A DNA stretch of 36,647 bases from the NCBI GenBank assembly GCA_006508105.1, contig QKPP01000068.1:1-36647 (forward strand). Direction: 5' to 3'. The notes beneath the pieces are model-generated. The model did not search any database and had not been told where the DNA came from. It saw only the letters and a program-made list of their open reading frames with translations. Every line of letters starts with the position of its first letter. Position 1 is the stretch's first letter. Position numbers and translations under genes: made by a program. Below, in pieces: positions 1-7,674 of this stretch. The stretch is from Myxococcales bacterium FL481. GTDB taxonomy: Bacteria; Myxococcota_A; Polyangia; Nannocystales; Nannocystaceae.

Positions 1-2
1 CC

Positions 3-2648
3 ATGCGCGTCGAGCCCAAGGCCCTTGTTCGTCGTCTCAATCCCACGTGCACCAAGATGCTCGAAGCCGGCGTGGGCCGAGCCGCGAGCGGCCAGTACTA
101 CGAGATCGTCTGCGAACACCTTCTGAGCAACCTGCTCGAGCCCGAAGACGGTGACGCCGTGCGAATCCTGCGTCATTTCGATCAGGATCCCGCCCGTTTG
201 CGGGCCCGGGTGGCGAAGGTGCTCGACGGCCTCAAAACCGGGAACGCCGGCCGGCCGGTGTTCGCCGAGTCGCTGTTTCAATGGTTCGAGGACGCGTGGG
301 TCAGCGCGTCGCTCATCCTCGGCGCCAACCTCCTTCGATCTGGGCACCTGCTCGCGCAGCTTGTGGCTCGTGGCTCACGCTACTCCGGCGAGCATTACCC
401 CGAGCTCGAGGCCATCTCGGCCGACGAGCTGTACCGACAGTTCCACGAGATCGTCGACGGTGCCCCCGAATCGTCGCACGAGGTCGCGGACACGGGCGAC
501 ACATCGCCGGGAGCCAGTCCGGCCGCCACCGGCGACGAGGCGCTGAAGCGATTCGGCGTGTCGTTCACCGAGCAGGCCCGAGCCGGAGAGATCGATCCGA
601 TCTTCGGCCGGCACAAAGAGATCCGTCAGCTCATCGACGTGTTGGCGCGTCGGCGGAAGAACAATCCCATCATTGTGGGTGAACCCGGGGTCGGCAAGAC
701 CGCCCTGGTCGAGGGGCTGGCACTCGCGATCGCCAGCGGTGAGGTTCCTGAGATCTTGGCCAACGTCGAGCTGATCGGCCTCGATCTCGGCGCACTTGAG
801 GCGGGGGCCAGCGTCAAAGGAGAGTTCGAAAAACGTCTCAAGGCGGTCATCGCCGAGGTCAAAGCCTCACCCAAGCCGATCGTCTTGTTCATCGATGAGG
901 CGCACACCCTCATCGGCGCCGGCGGCAGCCAGGGCAACGACGCCGCCAACCTGCTCAAGCCGGCGTTGGCTCGCGGTGAACTACGAACGGTGGCCGCCAC
1001 AACCTGGGCCGAGTTCAAGAAGTACTTCGAGAAAGACCCAGCGCTCGAGCGCCGGTTCCAACCGGTCAAGGTCGATGAGCCCGACGAGGCCAACGCCACG
1101 GTGATGCTGCGTGGCATCCGGCCGACCTACGAAAAGGCGCACGCCGTGGAGATCCTCGACGAGGCAGTCGTCGCCGCCGTCGAGCTCTCTCACCGCTACA
1201 TCTCGGGGCGACAGCTCCCGGACAAAGCCGTTGATCTACTCGACACCGCCGCCGCTCGGGTGAAGATCGAGCAACACGCCAAGCCGGCCGCCCTCGAGGA
1301 ACTCGACAATCAAATCGCTGCGCGGCGGCGCCAGCTCGACGCCATCGACCGCGACGCGCGAAGCGGCACACCGACCGAGCCCCACGCTCGCCAAGAGCTG
1401 CAACGAGAACTCGACCAAATCGCAGCGCAGGCCGACGAGCTCACCGCGCGCTGGCACGCCGAGCGCGAGGCGGTGCAAACCGTGGTCGAGGCCCGTCAGG
1501 CCCTCACGGCCGCCCACGCACCGCGACCCGATGGCGAGCCGGCCCCCGCGGCACAAGACCTCGCCCCCCTGCAGGCCGCACTCGATCAAGCACGCGACGC
1601 GCTGGCCAAGGTGCGCGGCCCGGAGGCGTTGGTGCACGCCGAGGTCGATGCCGACTTGGTCGCACAGGTGGTTTCGAGCTTCACCGGCATCCCCGCGGGG
1701 AAGATGAAAAGCAGCACCATCGACGCGGTGCTCTCGTTGGAAGACGAGCTGGGCAAGCGGGTTCGCGGCCAAGACCACGGCCTCGCCGTCGTCTCAGAAA
1801 CCGTGCGAATGGCCTACGCCGGCGTCCGCGACCCCAACACGCCGATCGGCGTGCTTTTGTTTGTCGGGCCCAGCGGCGTCGGCAAGACCGAGACGGCCAC
1901 CGCACTGGCGGACCTGCTGTACGGCGGCGAGCGGTTCTTGACCGCCATCAACATGTCCGAGTTTCAAGAGAAGCACACGGTGTCGCGACTGGTCGGCTCG
2001 CCGCCGGGCTACGTTGGCTACGGGGAAGGCGGCGTGTTGACCGAGGCCGTCCGCCAACGCCCCTACTCGGTGGTGCTGCTCGACGAGTGCGAAAAGGCCG
2101 ATCTCGACGTAATGAACCTGTTTTACCAGGTGTTCGACAAAGGCGTGCTCAACGATGGCGAAGGTCGCACGATCGACTTCAAGAACACCGTCGTGATCCT
2201 GACCAGTAACCTGGCCTCGGCCGAAATCATGGAGCTTCACCAAGGGGATGAACCGCCAACACAAGAGCAGGTCATCGAGCGCATTCGGCCCATTCTCAGC
2301 CAGCACTTCAAGCCCGCCCTCCTGGCTCGCATGACCATTGTCCCGTTCGGGCCGATCGGTCCGGACATCATGCGGATGATCGTCGAAATGAAAGTCGGCA
2401 AGCTCGCACGGCGTCTGGAGCAAAGCCACGGCATGGTCACCGAGTTCGACCCCACGCTGATCGACGAACTCACGCGCCGCTGCACCGATGCCGATACCGG
2501 GGCCCGCAACGCCGACCATACCCTGCGCAACTCGTTGATGCCGGTGGTCGCACGTCAGATTCTCGAGCGCATGGCCGAAGGCGAGGTTCCCAGCCGACTG
2601 TTCGTCGGCCTATCGCCAAGCGGTGACTGGCGTTTGGATTTCGACTAG
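3..2648 (+). CDS. clpV: T6SS disassembly ATPase ClpV (TssH)
   Basis: This 881-residue Clp/Hsp100 AAA+ ATPase is assigned to recycling the contracted T6SS sheath in the cytoplasm. The N-terminus (residues 1-150) has the ClpV-type opening LVRRLNPTC and a divergent Clp-N domain, followed by a Ser/Gly/Pro-rich linker. AAA domain D1 has Walker A GEPGVGKT at 226-233 and Walker B D298/E299. A Glu/Arg/Gln-rich coiled-coil middle domain spans about 425-540. Domain D2 has Walker A GPSGVGKT at 622-629 and Walker B LLDECEKA near 693. ClpV rather than ClpB is inferred from the weak N-domain and from the tssB, tssC and hcp neighbours. The ATG at position 3 gives a family-typical length and N-terminus, but its upstream region lies outside the window. 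It converges on the response regulator at 2718-3176. Confidence 0.93.
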   Translation: MRVEPKALVRRLNPTCTKMLEAGVGRAASGQYYEIVCEHLLSNLLEPEDGDAVRILRHFDQDPARLRARVAKVLDGLKTGNAGRPVFAESLFQWFEDAWVSASLILGANLLRSGHLLAQLVARGSRYSGEHYPELEAISADELYRQFHEIVDGAPESSHEVADTGDTSPGASPAATGDEALKRFGVSFTEQARAGEIDPIFGRHKEIRQLIDVLARRRKNNPIIVGEPGVGKTALVEGLALAIASGEVPEILANVELIGLDLGALEAGASVKGEFEKRLKAVIAEVKASPKPIVLFIDEAHTLIGAGGSQGNDAANLLKPALARGELRTVAATTWAEFKKYFEKDPALERRFQPVKVDEPDEANATVMLRGIRPTYEKAHAVEILDEAVVAAVELSHRYISGRQLPDKAVDLLDTAAARVKIEQHAKPAALEELDNQIAARRRQLDAIDRDARSGTPTEPHARQELQRELDQIAAQADELTARWHAEREAVQTVVEARQALTAAHAPRPDGEPAPAAQDLAPLQAALDQARDALAKVRGPEALVHAEVDADLVAQVVSSFTGIPAGKMKSSTIDAVLSLEDELGKRVRGQDHGLAVVSETVRMAYAGVRDPNTPIGVLLFVGPSGVGKTETATALADLLYGGERFLTAINMSEFQEKHTVSRLVGSPPGYVGYGEGGVLTEAVRQRPYSVVLLDECEKADLDVMNLFYQVFDKGVLNDGEGRTIDFKNTVVILTSNLASAEIMELHQGDEPPTQEQVIERIRPILSQHFKPALLARMTIVPFGPIGPDIMRMIVEMKVGKLARRLEQSHGMVTEFDPTLIDELTRRCTDADTGARNADHTLRNSLMPVVARQILERMAEGEVPSRLFVGLSPSGDWRLDFD

Positions 2649-2670
2649 CCCACGGGCGCGGCGCGAGAAT

Positions 2671-2685
2671 CGGAGCGAAGCTCCG
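2671..2685. terminator. Short hairpin between convergent genes
   Basis: A perfect 6-bp inverted repeat CGGAGC-GAA-GCTCCG sits 23 nt past the clpV stop and 33 nt past the stop of the convergent regulator. There is no T-tract on either side, so intrinsic termination is only a possibility suggested by position. Confidence 0.3.
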
Positions 2686-2717
2686 GTCGCCCCGCCGTTG
2701 TCTCGAACCGCCGGCGA

Positions 2718-3176
2718 TCACATGCACGGAAACTGCTGGCTGCGTTCCACGAACCCCGGGACCCTCGCCCGCATCCATTCCCCAAGCGCTTTGCGATCGA
2801 GCGGCTTGGGCAAAAACCCGGTCATGCCCGCGGCGTAGCAACGCCGCTCGTCATCGTGGGTCACGTACGCCGTGGTCGCGACCACAAGGACCTCGTTGTG
2901 TGGGGGGGCCAAACGTCGGATCCGGCGCGTGGCTTCGAAGCCGTCCATCATCGGCATTTCACAATCCATGAAGACAAGATCGAACCGTCGCTCGGTTACC
3001 TTTTCGATCGCAGTCGCACCGTCCATCGCGTCCTCGATGACGCAGCCAAGCCGCCGCAGCATGAGGCGAAGCACGCGTCGATTGATGGGGTTGTCGTCGA
3101 CAACCAGTGCCCTGACCGGTCCCGACGGCCCGGGCTCGCTCGCCCCCCTCGCGTTCGGCTGGCTGCGGTCCTCCAC
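2718..3176 (-). CDS. Stand-alone response regulator receiver protein
   Basis: This 152-residue protein is a single CheY-like receiver domain with no output domain. The motif ALVVDDNPINRRVL gives the acidic pair, LVFMDCEMPMMDG carries the phospho-acceptor Asp, VATTAY has the switch Thr, and FLPKPLD supplies the conserved Lys. The DNPINRRVL signature is typical of receivers cut from hybrid histidine kinases, so it may take phosphate from an unlinked kinase. The start is GTG at 3176. The reading frame upstream is closed by a TGA about 60 nt away with no better start, so it is not the tail of a longer hybrid kinase. It is transcribed toward clpV and divergently from the Ser/Thr kinase. A role in T6SS control is inferred from location only. 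Confidence 0.8.
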   Translation of the reverse strand: MEDRSQPNARGASEPGPSGPVRALVVDDNPINRRVLRLMLRRLGCVIEDAMDGATAIEKVTERRFDLVFMDCEMPMMDGFEATRRIRRLAPPHNEVLVVATTAYVTHDDERRCYAAGMTGFLPKPLDRKALGEWMRARVPGFVERSQQFPCM

Positions 3177-3523
3177 GTCGGCTTCCCCGGCGCCATCGCC
3201 GAGCTTCGCGAGCGTATCGCCGCCGCCGCCGCGAATTCAAGCCGGCGGGTCGGCGCCGCATACGCCACCGCACCGCCAGCCAACGAACGACGTCGGCCGC
3301 CTCGAGCATCCGATTGGCCGCCGTGACCACCGACGCGTCGCGTCGGCGCCAACTCGCGACAGATGATGGCACGCCGATGGCGACGCGATCGTCACCCGGC
3401 GAGACCGTGCGCCGACGAGTCCGTGCCGGCAGCACGTGGAGAGCCCTCAGCCCGAGGCCGGCCGAAACGAAGGCCGCCTCGCGGTGCCCCCCGGGCGCCG
3501 CGGTCGACGTGTACTATGGCCGG
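3177..3523. other. Divergent intergenic region
   Basis: This 347-bp stretch separates the divergent response regulator and Ser/Thr kinase genes. The open frames crossing it are Arg/Pro-rich and show no protein family. Apart from the kinase -10 element at 3512-3517, I see no recognisable element. Confidence 0.5.
3512..3517 (+). promoter_or_regulatory. -10 element of the Ser/Thr kinase gene
   Basis: TACTAT ends 6 nt before the chosen GTG start at 3524. That spacing would put the transcription start on the start codon itself. No Shine-Dalgarno is present and no good -35 is seen. This element is one reason for preferring the downstream start. Confidence 0.5.
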
Positions 3524-4642
3524 GTGTCGGCCCGCGAGGGACAACCGGAGACATCGGCCGGCGCGCGACTCGGCCCGGCGCCAGCGGTGGACGATGAGGC
3601 CCGACGAGCGCAAGCGAAGGTCGCCTCAGCCCTGTTCGGCGAGCCGGACCCCCGCGCCGTCCCCTACGCTCGCGTCGATCGGTACGAACTCGACTCGCGA
3701 CTCGGCGCCGGCTCGATGGGGGTGGTGTACCAGGCCTGGGATCCTCAGCTGGAACGACCCGTCGCCATCAAGGTGTTGCACAGTGACGTCGCGGCCGACC
3801 ACAAGGCCCGGCGACGACTGATCCGCGAAGCCAAATCGTTGGCGCGGCTTTCCCACCCGAACGTGATTCAAGTCTACGACGTCGGCACCGACGCGGACCG
3901 CATATTCGTGGCGATGGAACTCGTCGATGGGGTCACGCTCAAACAATGGCTCTGCGACCGCGTTCGCACATGGACCGACGTGATTGAGATCATGCGCGAT
4001 GCCGGCCGCGGGGTCGCGGCGGCCCACCGTGCGGGCCTCGTCCACCGCGATCTCAAGCCCGAAAACATCCTCATCGGACGCGACGGTCGCGTGCGAGTGC
4101 TCGACTTCGGATTGGCCCGAGCCAGCGCCCGCCCCCCCGAAACCGAGGAGGTCGCGAACACGTCGGAACGCAGCGGACCTCAGCGCCGGTCTGGTCCCCG
4201 TCTCGAAACCACGCTGACCGAAACCGGGACGGTGGTCGGGACCCCGCTGTACATGGCCCCGGAACAACTGCTCGACGGACGCGCCGCCAGCCCGGCCAGC
4301 GACCAATACAGCTACTGCCTCACGTTGTACGAGGCGTTGTACGGCCAGCGCGCTTTCGCCGGCACCAGCCTACCCAGCATCGTGGCCAACATGAGCCAAG
4401 GTCACCTGCGAGTCCCTGGTCACAGCCATCCCGTCCCCGTTCCGGTCTTTCGGGCCCTCAGACGTGGCCTCGACAGCGATCCGAACCAGCGCTGGCGCGA
4501 TCTCGACGAACTCCTCACGGCCATCGACGCCGCCATCCGGGCCGGCCGGGCCCCGCGAACTGTGCCGCAAGCCGCGTGGTGGGTGATCGCAGTCGCGCTG
4601 GCGGTCGCGCTCACCACCGGCTTCGCGTTGCTTTGGGTCTAG
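3524..4642 (+). CDS. PknB-type Ser/Thr protein kinase with C-terminal membrane anchor
   Basis: This 372-residue eukaryote-like kinase has glycine loop GAGSMG at 61-66, catalytic Lys in AIK at 83, catalytic loop HRDLKPEN with D176, DFG at 194-196, and the activation-segment end GTPLYMAPE around 239-247. The activation segment is long and rich in Thr/Ser/Arg, a likely autophosphorylation region. One hydrophobic helix at about 351-372 ends the protein, so it would be tail-anchored with the kinase domain in the cytoplasm and no sensor domain outside. Kinases of this type (PpkA) regulate T6SS firing in Pseudomonas; the same role here is inferred from its place between clpV and tssB. The frame is open back to 3314, but that extension is low-complexity, and a -10 element lies immediately before GTG 3524. 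It converges on the sigma factor with a 50-bp gap. Confidence 0.88.
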   Translation: MSAREGQPETSAGARLGPAPAVDDEARRAQAKVASALFGEPDPRAVPYARVDRYELDSRLGAGSMGVVYQAWDPQLERPVAIKVLHSDVAADHKARRRLIREAKSLARLSHPNVIQVYDVGTDADRIFVAMELVDGVTLKQWLCDRVRTWTDVIEIMRDAGRGVAAAHRAGLVHRDLKPENILIGRDGRVRVLDFGLARASARPPETEEVANTSERSGPQRRSGPRLETTLTETGTVVGTPLYMAPEQLLDGRAASPASDQYSYCLTLYEALYGQRAFAGTSLPSIVANMSQGHLRVPGHSHPVPVPVFRALRRGLDSDPNQRWRDLDELLTAIDAAIRAGRAPRTVPQAAWWVIAVALAVALTTGFALLWV

Positions 4643-4692
4643 CGAGCGCGTCGGTTCACGGAACGGCCGATCCCGCAAACAACCCGCTCTCC

Positions 4693-5325
4693 TTACGATT
4701 TGGGTTTCGTCGCGAGCTGTCCGCGCAGCTCGTTGGCCCAGCGGGCAAAATTGTCCACTGTGCTGCGCACCATCAGCTCGGACTCGCCGAGCTCGGAGAT
4801 CAACGCATCCAGCCGCCCGCGTGCCCGCTGCAAGCGGCGTTTGACCGTCCCGACCGGGGTCGCCGTCACTTCAGCGATCTCTGCCGTCGTCATGTCCTCC
4901 CAGTAGTGCAACTCCAAGGCCACCTGGAGATCCAGCGGCAATTGGCGGAGGGCCTGGAGCAATAGGCGGTTCTCCTGTCGCTCCGCGACCCAGGTGGCTG
5001 CGCCGATTCGCGCATCGCCGAAATCGGCGATCGACGTCGCGCCGAGATCTGCATGCGCCTTTCTCCGCCGATGCCCGCGCAAGTGCTCATACAAGACATT
5101 TCGAGCGATGCCGAACAAATAGGTCCGAAAACTCGACTGCCCACGGTACTGGGCCTTGCCCCGGACGCAGCCCAAAAACGTCTGTTGCGCCAGATCGTCG
5201 GCGACGTCCGGTATTTTGCTGCGAAAGAAACGAAATACCGCGTGGAAGTGGCGTTCGAACAGCTCGCGCCCGGCCACCTGGTCATCCGCCCGCCAACGGT
5301 CGAGTAATTCACGATCCGACGTCAC
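4693..5325 (-). CDS. ECF RNA polymerase sigma factor
   Basis: This 210-residue sigma-70-family protein contains only regions 2 and 4, as in the ECF group. Region 2 (about 20-85) includes DDLAQQTFLGCV and SFRTYLFGIARNVLYEHLR. Region 4 (about 122-172) includes LPLDLQVALELHYWEDMTTAEIA and the helix-turn-helix VGTVKRRLQRAR, each read as part of one continuous domain. A 38-residue C-terminal tail of unknown role follows. No anti-sigma gene is adjacent; the neighbour is a Ser/Thr kinase, a pairing known for kinase-controlled ECF factors. Region 2.2 keeps two acidic residues (VADD at 41-44), so it may not need phosphorylation to bind core polymerase. The GTG start at 5325 is preceded by TAGACT at a 9-nt gap. 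The target regulon could be the divergent tssB operon. Confidence 0.9.
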   Translation of the reverse strand: MTSDRELLDRWRADDQVAGRELFERHFHAVFRFFRSKIPDVADDLAQQTFLGCVRGKAQYRGQSSFRTYLFGIARNVLYEHLRGHRRRKAHADLGATSIADFGDARIGAATWVAERQENRLLLQALRQLPLDLQVALELHYWEDMTTAEIAEVTATPVGTVKRRLQRARGRLDALISELGESELMVRSTVDNFARWANELRGQLATKPKS

Positions 5326-5334
5326 CGCGGTCGC

Positions 5335-5340
5335 AGTCTA
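5335..5340 (-). promoter_or_regulatory. -10 element of the ECF sigma gene
   Basis: TAGACT on the minus strand lies 9 nt before the GTG at 5325, with no Shine-Dalgarno between. The same hexamer at the same distance precedes the selenoprotein gene at 10130. Confidence 0.4.
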
Positions 5341-5480
5341 CCGGTTTGGGTGGGTTTCGTCGCTCTCGCCTGGTTCTAGGGACGCTCGACCGCCGGTGTA
5401 ACGTGGCTGTCATCCGGTCCGAATGACGGCCCGGGCCACGCGCGAGAGTCACAGATCCGAGAATGGCCGTCGGGCCGGTC

Positions 5481-5509
5481 TTTGGCGCCCTTGCGCTTCG
5501 TGCTACCGT
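5481..5509 (+). promoter_or_regulatory. Putative promoter of the tssB operon
   Basis: TTTGGC (5481-5486) and TACCGT (5504-5509) are separated by 17 nt. This would start an mRNA with a leader of about 47 nt that contains the AGGAG site of tssB. The match to sigma70 consensus is only partial, and the adjacent ECF factor could recognise it instead. Confidence 0.3.
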
Positions 5510-5562
5510 CGGCAGCCGAAAGCGCTGCGAACCGCGCCAACTTGGCGCATCAGGAGAGCGAG

Positions 5563-6057
5563 ATGGCCAACGAAGCTTCTGTAGCCCCGAAAGAGCGGGT
5601 GAACATCGTCTACAAGCCAGCGACCAGCGGTAGCCCGGAGGTCGAGCTACCCCTCAAGATGCTGATGCTCGGGGATTTCACCGGCAAACCCGACGATCGC
5701 ACGGTCGAAGACCGCAAACCCATCAACGTCGATAAAGACAACTTCGCCGATGTGATGAAAGAGCACAATCTCGGTGCTTCGGTGAACGTGGCCGACAAAC
5801 TGTCCGGCAACGATGGCGCTGAAATGAGCGTCAACCTCAGCTTTCAAGGCCTCGGCGACTTCAGCCCCGAGGGGATCGCCCGACAAGTCCCCGAACTCCA
5901 AAAGCTGCTCGATCTCCGCAATGCGCTCGGTGCCCTCAAGGGGCCGCTCGGCAACATTCCCGCGTTCCGTCGCAAAATCCAAGACCTTCTCAAAGACGGG
6001 GATGCGCGAACGCAACTGATGTCCGAGCTCGGGCTCGACAACAAAAGCGACGACTAA
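5563..6057 (+). CDS. tssB: T6SS contractile sheath small subunit TssB (VipA)
   Basis: This 164-residue protein pairs with TssC to build the cytoplasmic contractile sheath. Family features are the opening SVAPKERVNIVYKPAT, the LKMLMLGDFTG strand, INVDKDNFADVM, and the helical segment ending in the QDLL and MSEL motifs, all at expected positions for a full-length VipA. The start at 5563 is chosen over an in-frame ATG at 5482 because AGGAG (5552-5556) sits 6 nt upstream and the protein then begins MANEASVAPKE as in homologues. tssC follows 35 nt downstream on the same strand. Confidence 0.95.
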   Translation: MANEASVAPKERVNIVYKPATSGSPEVELPLKMLMLGDFTGKPDDRTVEDRKPINVDKDNFADVMKEHNLGASVNVADKLSGNDGAEMSVNLSFQGLGDFSPEGIARQVPELQKLLDLRNALGALKGPLGNIPAFRRKIQDLLKDGDARTQLMSELGLDNKSDD

Positions 6058-6092
6058 CCCGCTCTTTGGTCCCCAGACGCGCGAGACGACCC

Positions 6093-7577
6093 ATGACTAC
6101 TGAAACCCAAACCGAAGCCGCCGGGCAAACCACCGTCACCGAGGAAGGCTCGCTGCTCGAATCGATCCTCTCCGAGACCAAGCTCAGCCCCGGAGACGAT
6201 GCCTACTCCGTGGCCAAGCAGGGAGTGCACGCATTCATCTCCGAGATGCTCTCCTCATCCGCAGCCGTCTCGGTCGTCGACAAGACCGCGGTCGACGCCA
6301 TGATCGCGGAGATCGACCAGCGCTTGTCGGCCCAGGTCAACGAGATCATGCACCACCCCGAGGTGCAAAAGCTCGAGTCGACTTGGCGCGGGCTCAAGTT
6401 CGCCGTCGATCAGACGAACTTCCGCGAGAACATCAGGATCGAGATCCTCAACTGCTCCAAAGAAGCCCTGCTCGAGGACTTCGAGGATTCCCCCGAGGTG
6501 GTCAAGTCGGGGCTGTACAAGAATATCTACTCGGCGGAGTACGGCACATTCGGCGGCAAGCCGTTTGGCATGATCTGCTCGCTGTACGATTTCGACGCCG
6601 GGCCCCAGGACATGCGCTTGCTCCAACAGTGCGCGTCGGTCGGTGCCATGGCTCACGCGCCGTTTATCGGCAACGCCGGCGCCGGCATGTTCGGATGCGA
6701 GAGTTACGAAGATCTCGCCAACCTCAAAGATCTCAAATCGTTGTTCGAAGGCCCTCAGTACGCAAGATGGCAGTCGTTCCGCGAAAGCGAGGACGCACGG
6801 TACGTCGGCTTGGCCATGCCTCGGTTCTGCCTGCGGATGCCGTACGGGCCGGACACCAACCCGGTCAAGGCGTTCAATTTCGAAGAGGACGTGGTCGGCA
6901 AGCACGACAACTACTTGTGGGGCCCGGCCTCGATCGCGTTGGCCACCCGCGTCGCGGACTCGTTCGCCAAATACCGGTGGTGCCCGAACATCATCGGGCC
7001 CACGTCGGGGGGCGCCGTCGAAAACCTCCCGCTGCACACCTACACGGCCATGGGATCGACGCAGACCAAAATCCCGGTGGAAGTCCAGCTCACCGAGCGC
7101 CGCGAGTTCGAACTGTCCGAAGAGGGCTTCATCGGACTGACGATGCGCAAGGACACCGACAACGCGGCGTTTTTCTCGGCCAATTCTTGCCAAAAGTCCA
7201 AGATGTTCGCCAACACGCCGGAGGGCAAAGCCGAGGAGACGAACTATCGCCTCGGCACCCAGTTGCCCTACCTGTTTATCACCACGCGCTTGGCTCACTA
7301 CATCAAGGTGTTGCAGCGTGAGCAGATCGGCTCGTGGAAAGAGCGAGATGATCTCGAGCGCGAGCTCAACACTTGGATCTCACAGTACGTGACCGACATG
7401 GAGCGGCCGGCCCCCGGCGTACGATCGCGCCGTCCGTTGCGCAAGGCGAGCATCTCGGTGCAAGACGTCGAAGGCCAACCCGGCTGGTATCGCTGCAGCA
7501 TGAAGGTGCGCCCCCACTTCAAGTACATGGGTGCATCGTTCGAGCTGTCGCTCGTCGGAAAACTCGACAAGGAGTAG
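6093..7577 (+). CDS. tssC: T6SS contractile sheath large subunit TssC (VipB)
   Basis: This 494-residue protein is the large sheath subunit that forms the outer helical layer with TssB around the Hcp tube. Diagnostic segments are KLESTWRGLKF near 100, EYGTFGGKPFGMICSLYDF around 150-170, AHAPFIGNAGAGMFG near 190, WGPASIALATR around 275 and the C-terminal CSMKVRPHFKYMGASFELSL. Length is standard for the family. The ATG at 6093 (MTTETQTEAA) is preferred over GTG at 6066, whose extra residues are Arg-rich and atypical. No strong ribosome-binding site is seen; expression probably relies on cotranscription with tssB. Confidence 0.95.
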   Translation: MTTETQTEAAGQTTVTEEGSLLESILSETKLSPGDDAYSVAKQGVHAFISEMLSSSAAVSVVDKTAVDAMIAEIDQRLSAQVNEIMHHPEVQKLESTWRGLKFAVDQTNFRENIRIEILNCSKEALLEDFEDSPEVVKSGLYKNIYSAEYGTFGGKPFGMICSLYDFDAGPQDMRLLQQCASVGAMAHAPFIGNAGAGMFGCESYEDLANLKDLKSLFEGPQYARWQSFRESEDARYVGLAMPRFCLRMPYGPDTNPVKAFNFEEDVVGKHDNYLWGPASIALATRVADSFAKYRWCPNIIGPTSGGAVENLPLHTYTAMGSTQTKIPVEVQLTERREFELSEEGFIGLTMRKDTDNAAFFSANSCQKSKMFANTPEGKAEETNYRLGTQLPYLFITTRLAHYIKVLQREQIGSWKERDDLERELNTWISQYVTDMERPAPGVRSRRPLRKASISVQDVEGQPGWYRCSMKVRPHFKYMGASFELSLVGKLDKE

Positions 7578-7674
7578 GCGCTCGCGCGTCGGCCCGCGGT
7601 CGCGCCATGGTTCGGTTCGACCGTGGCCGGTGCCCCCACCGGCGCCGCGCCGCACGTGAACAGGTAGACCTGAT

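Noticed and set aside
5481..5497. A possible sigma54 promoter upstream of tssB (TTTGGCGCCCTTGC)
   Set aside because: The GG and GC doublets are separated by 7 nt rather than the 10 nt required for sigma54 recognition.
6255..7298. A 347-codon minus-strand open frame
   Set aside because: It is antisense to tssC, which is certain; no motif supports it.
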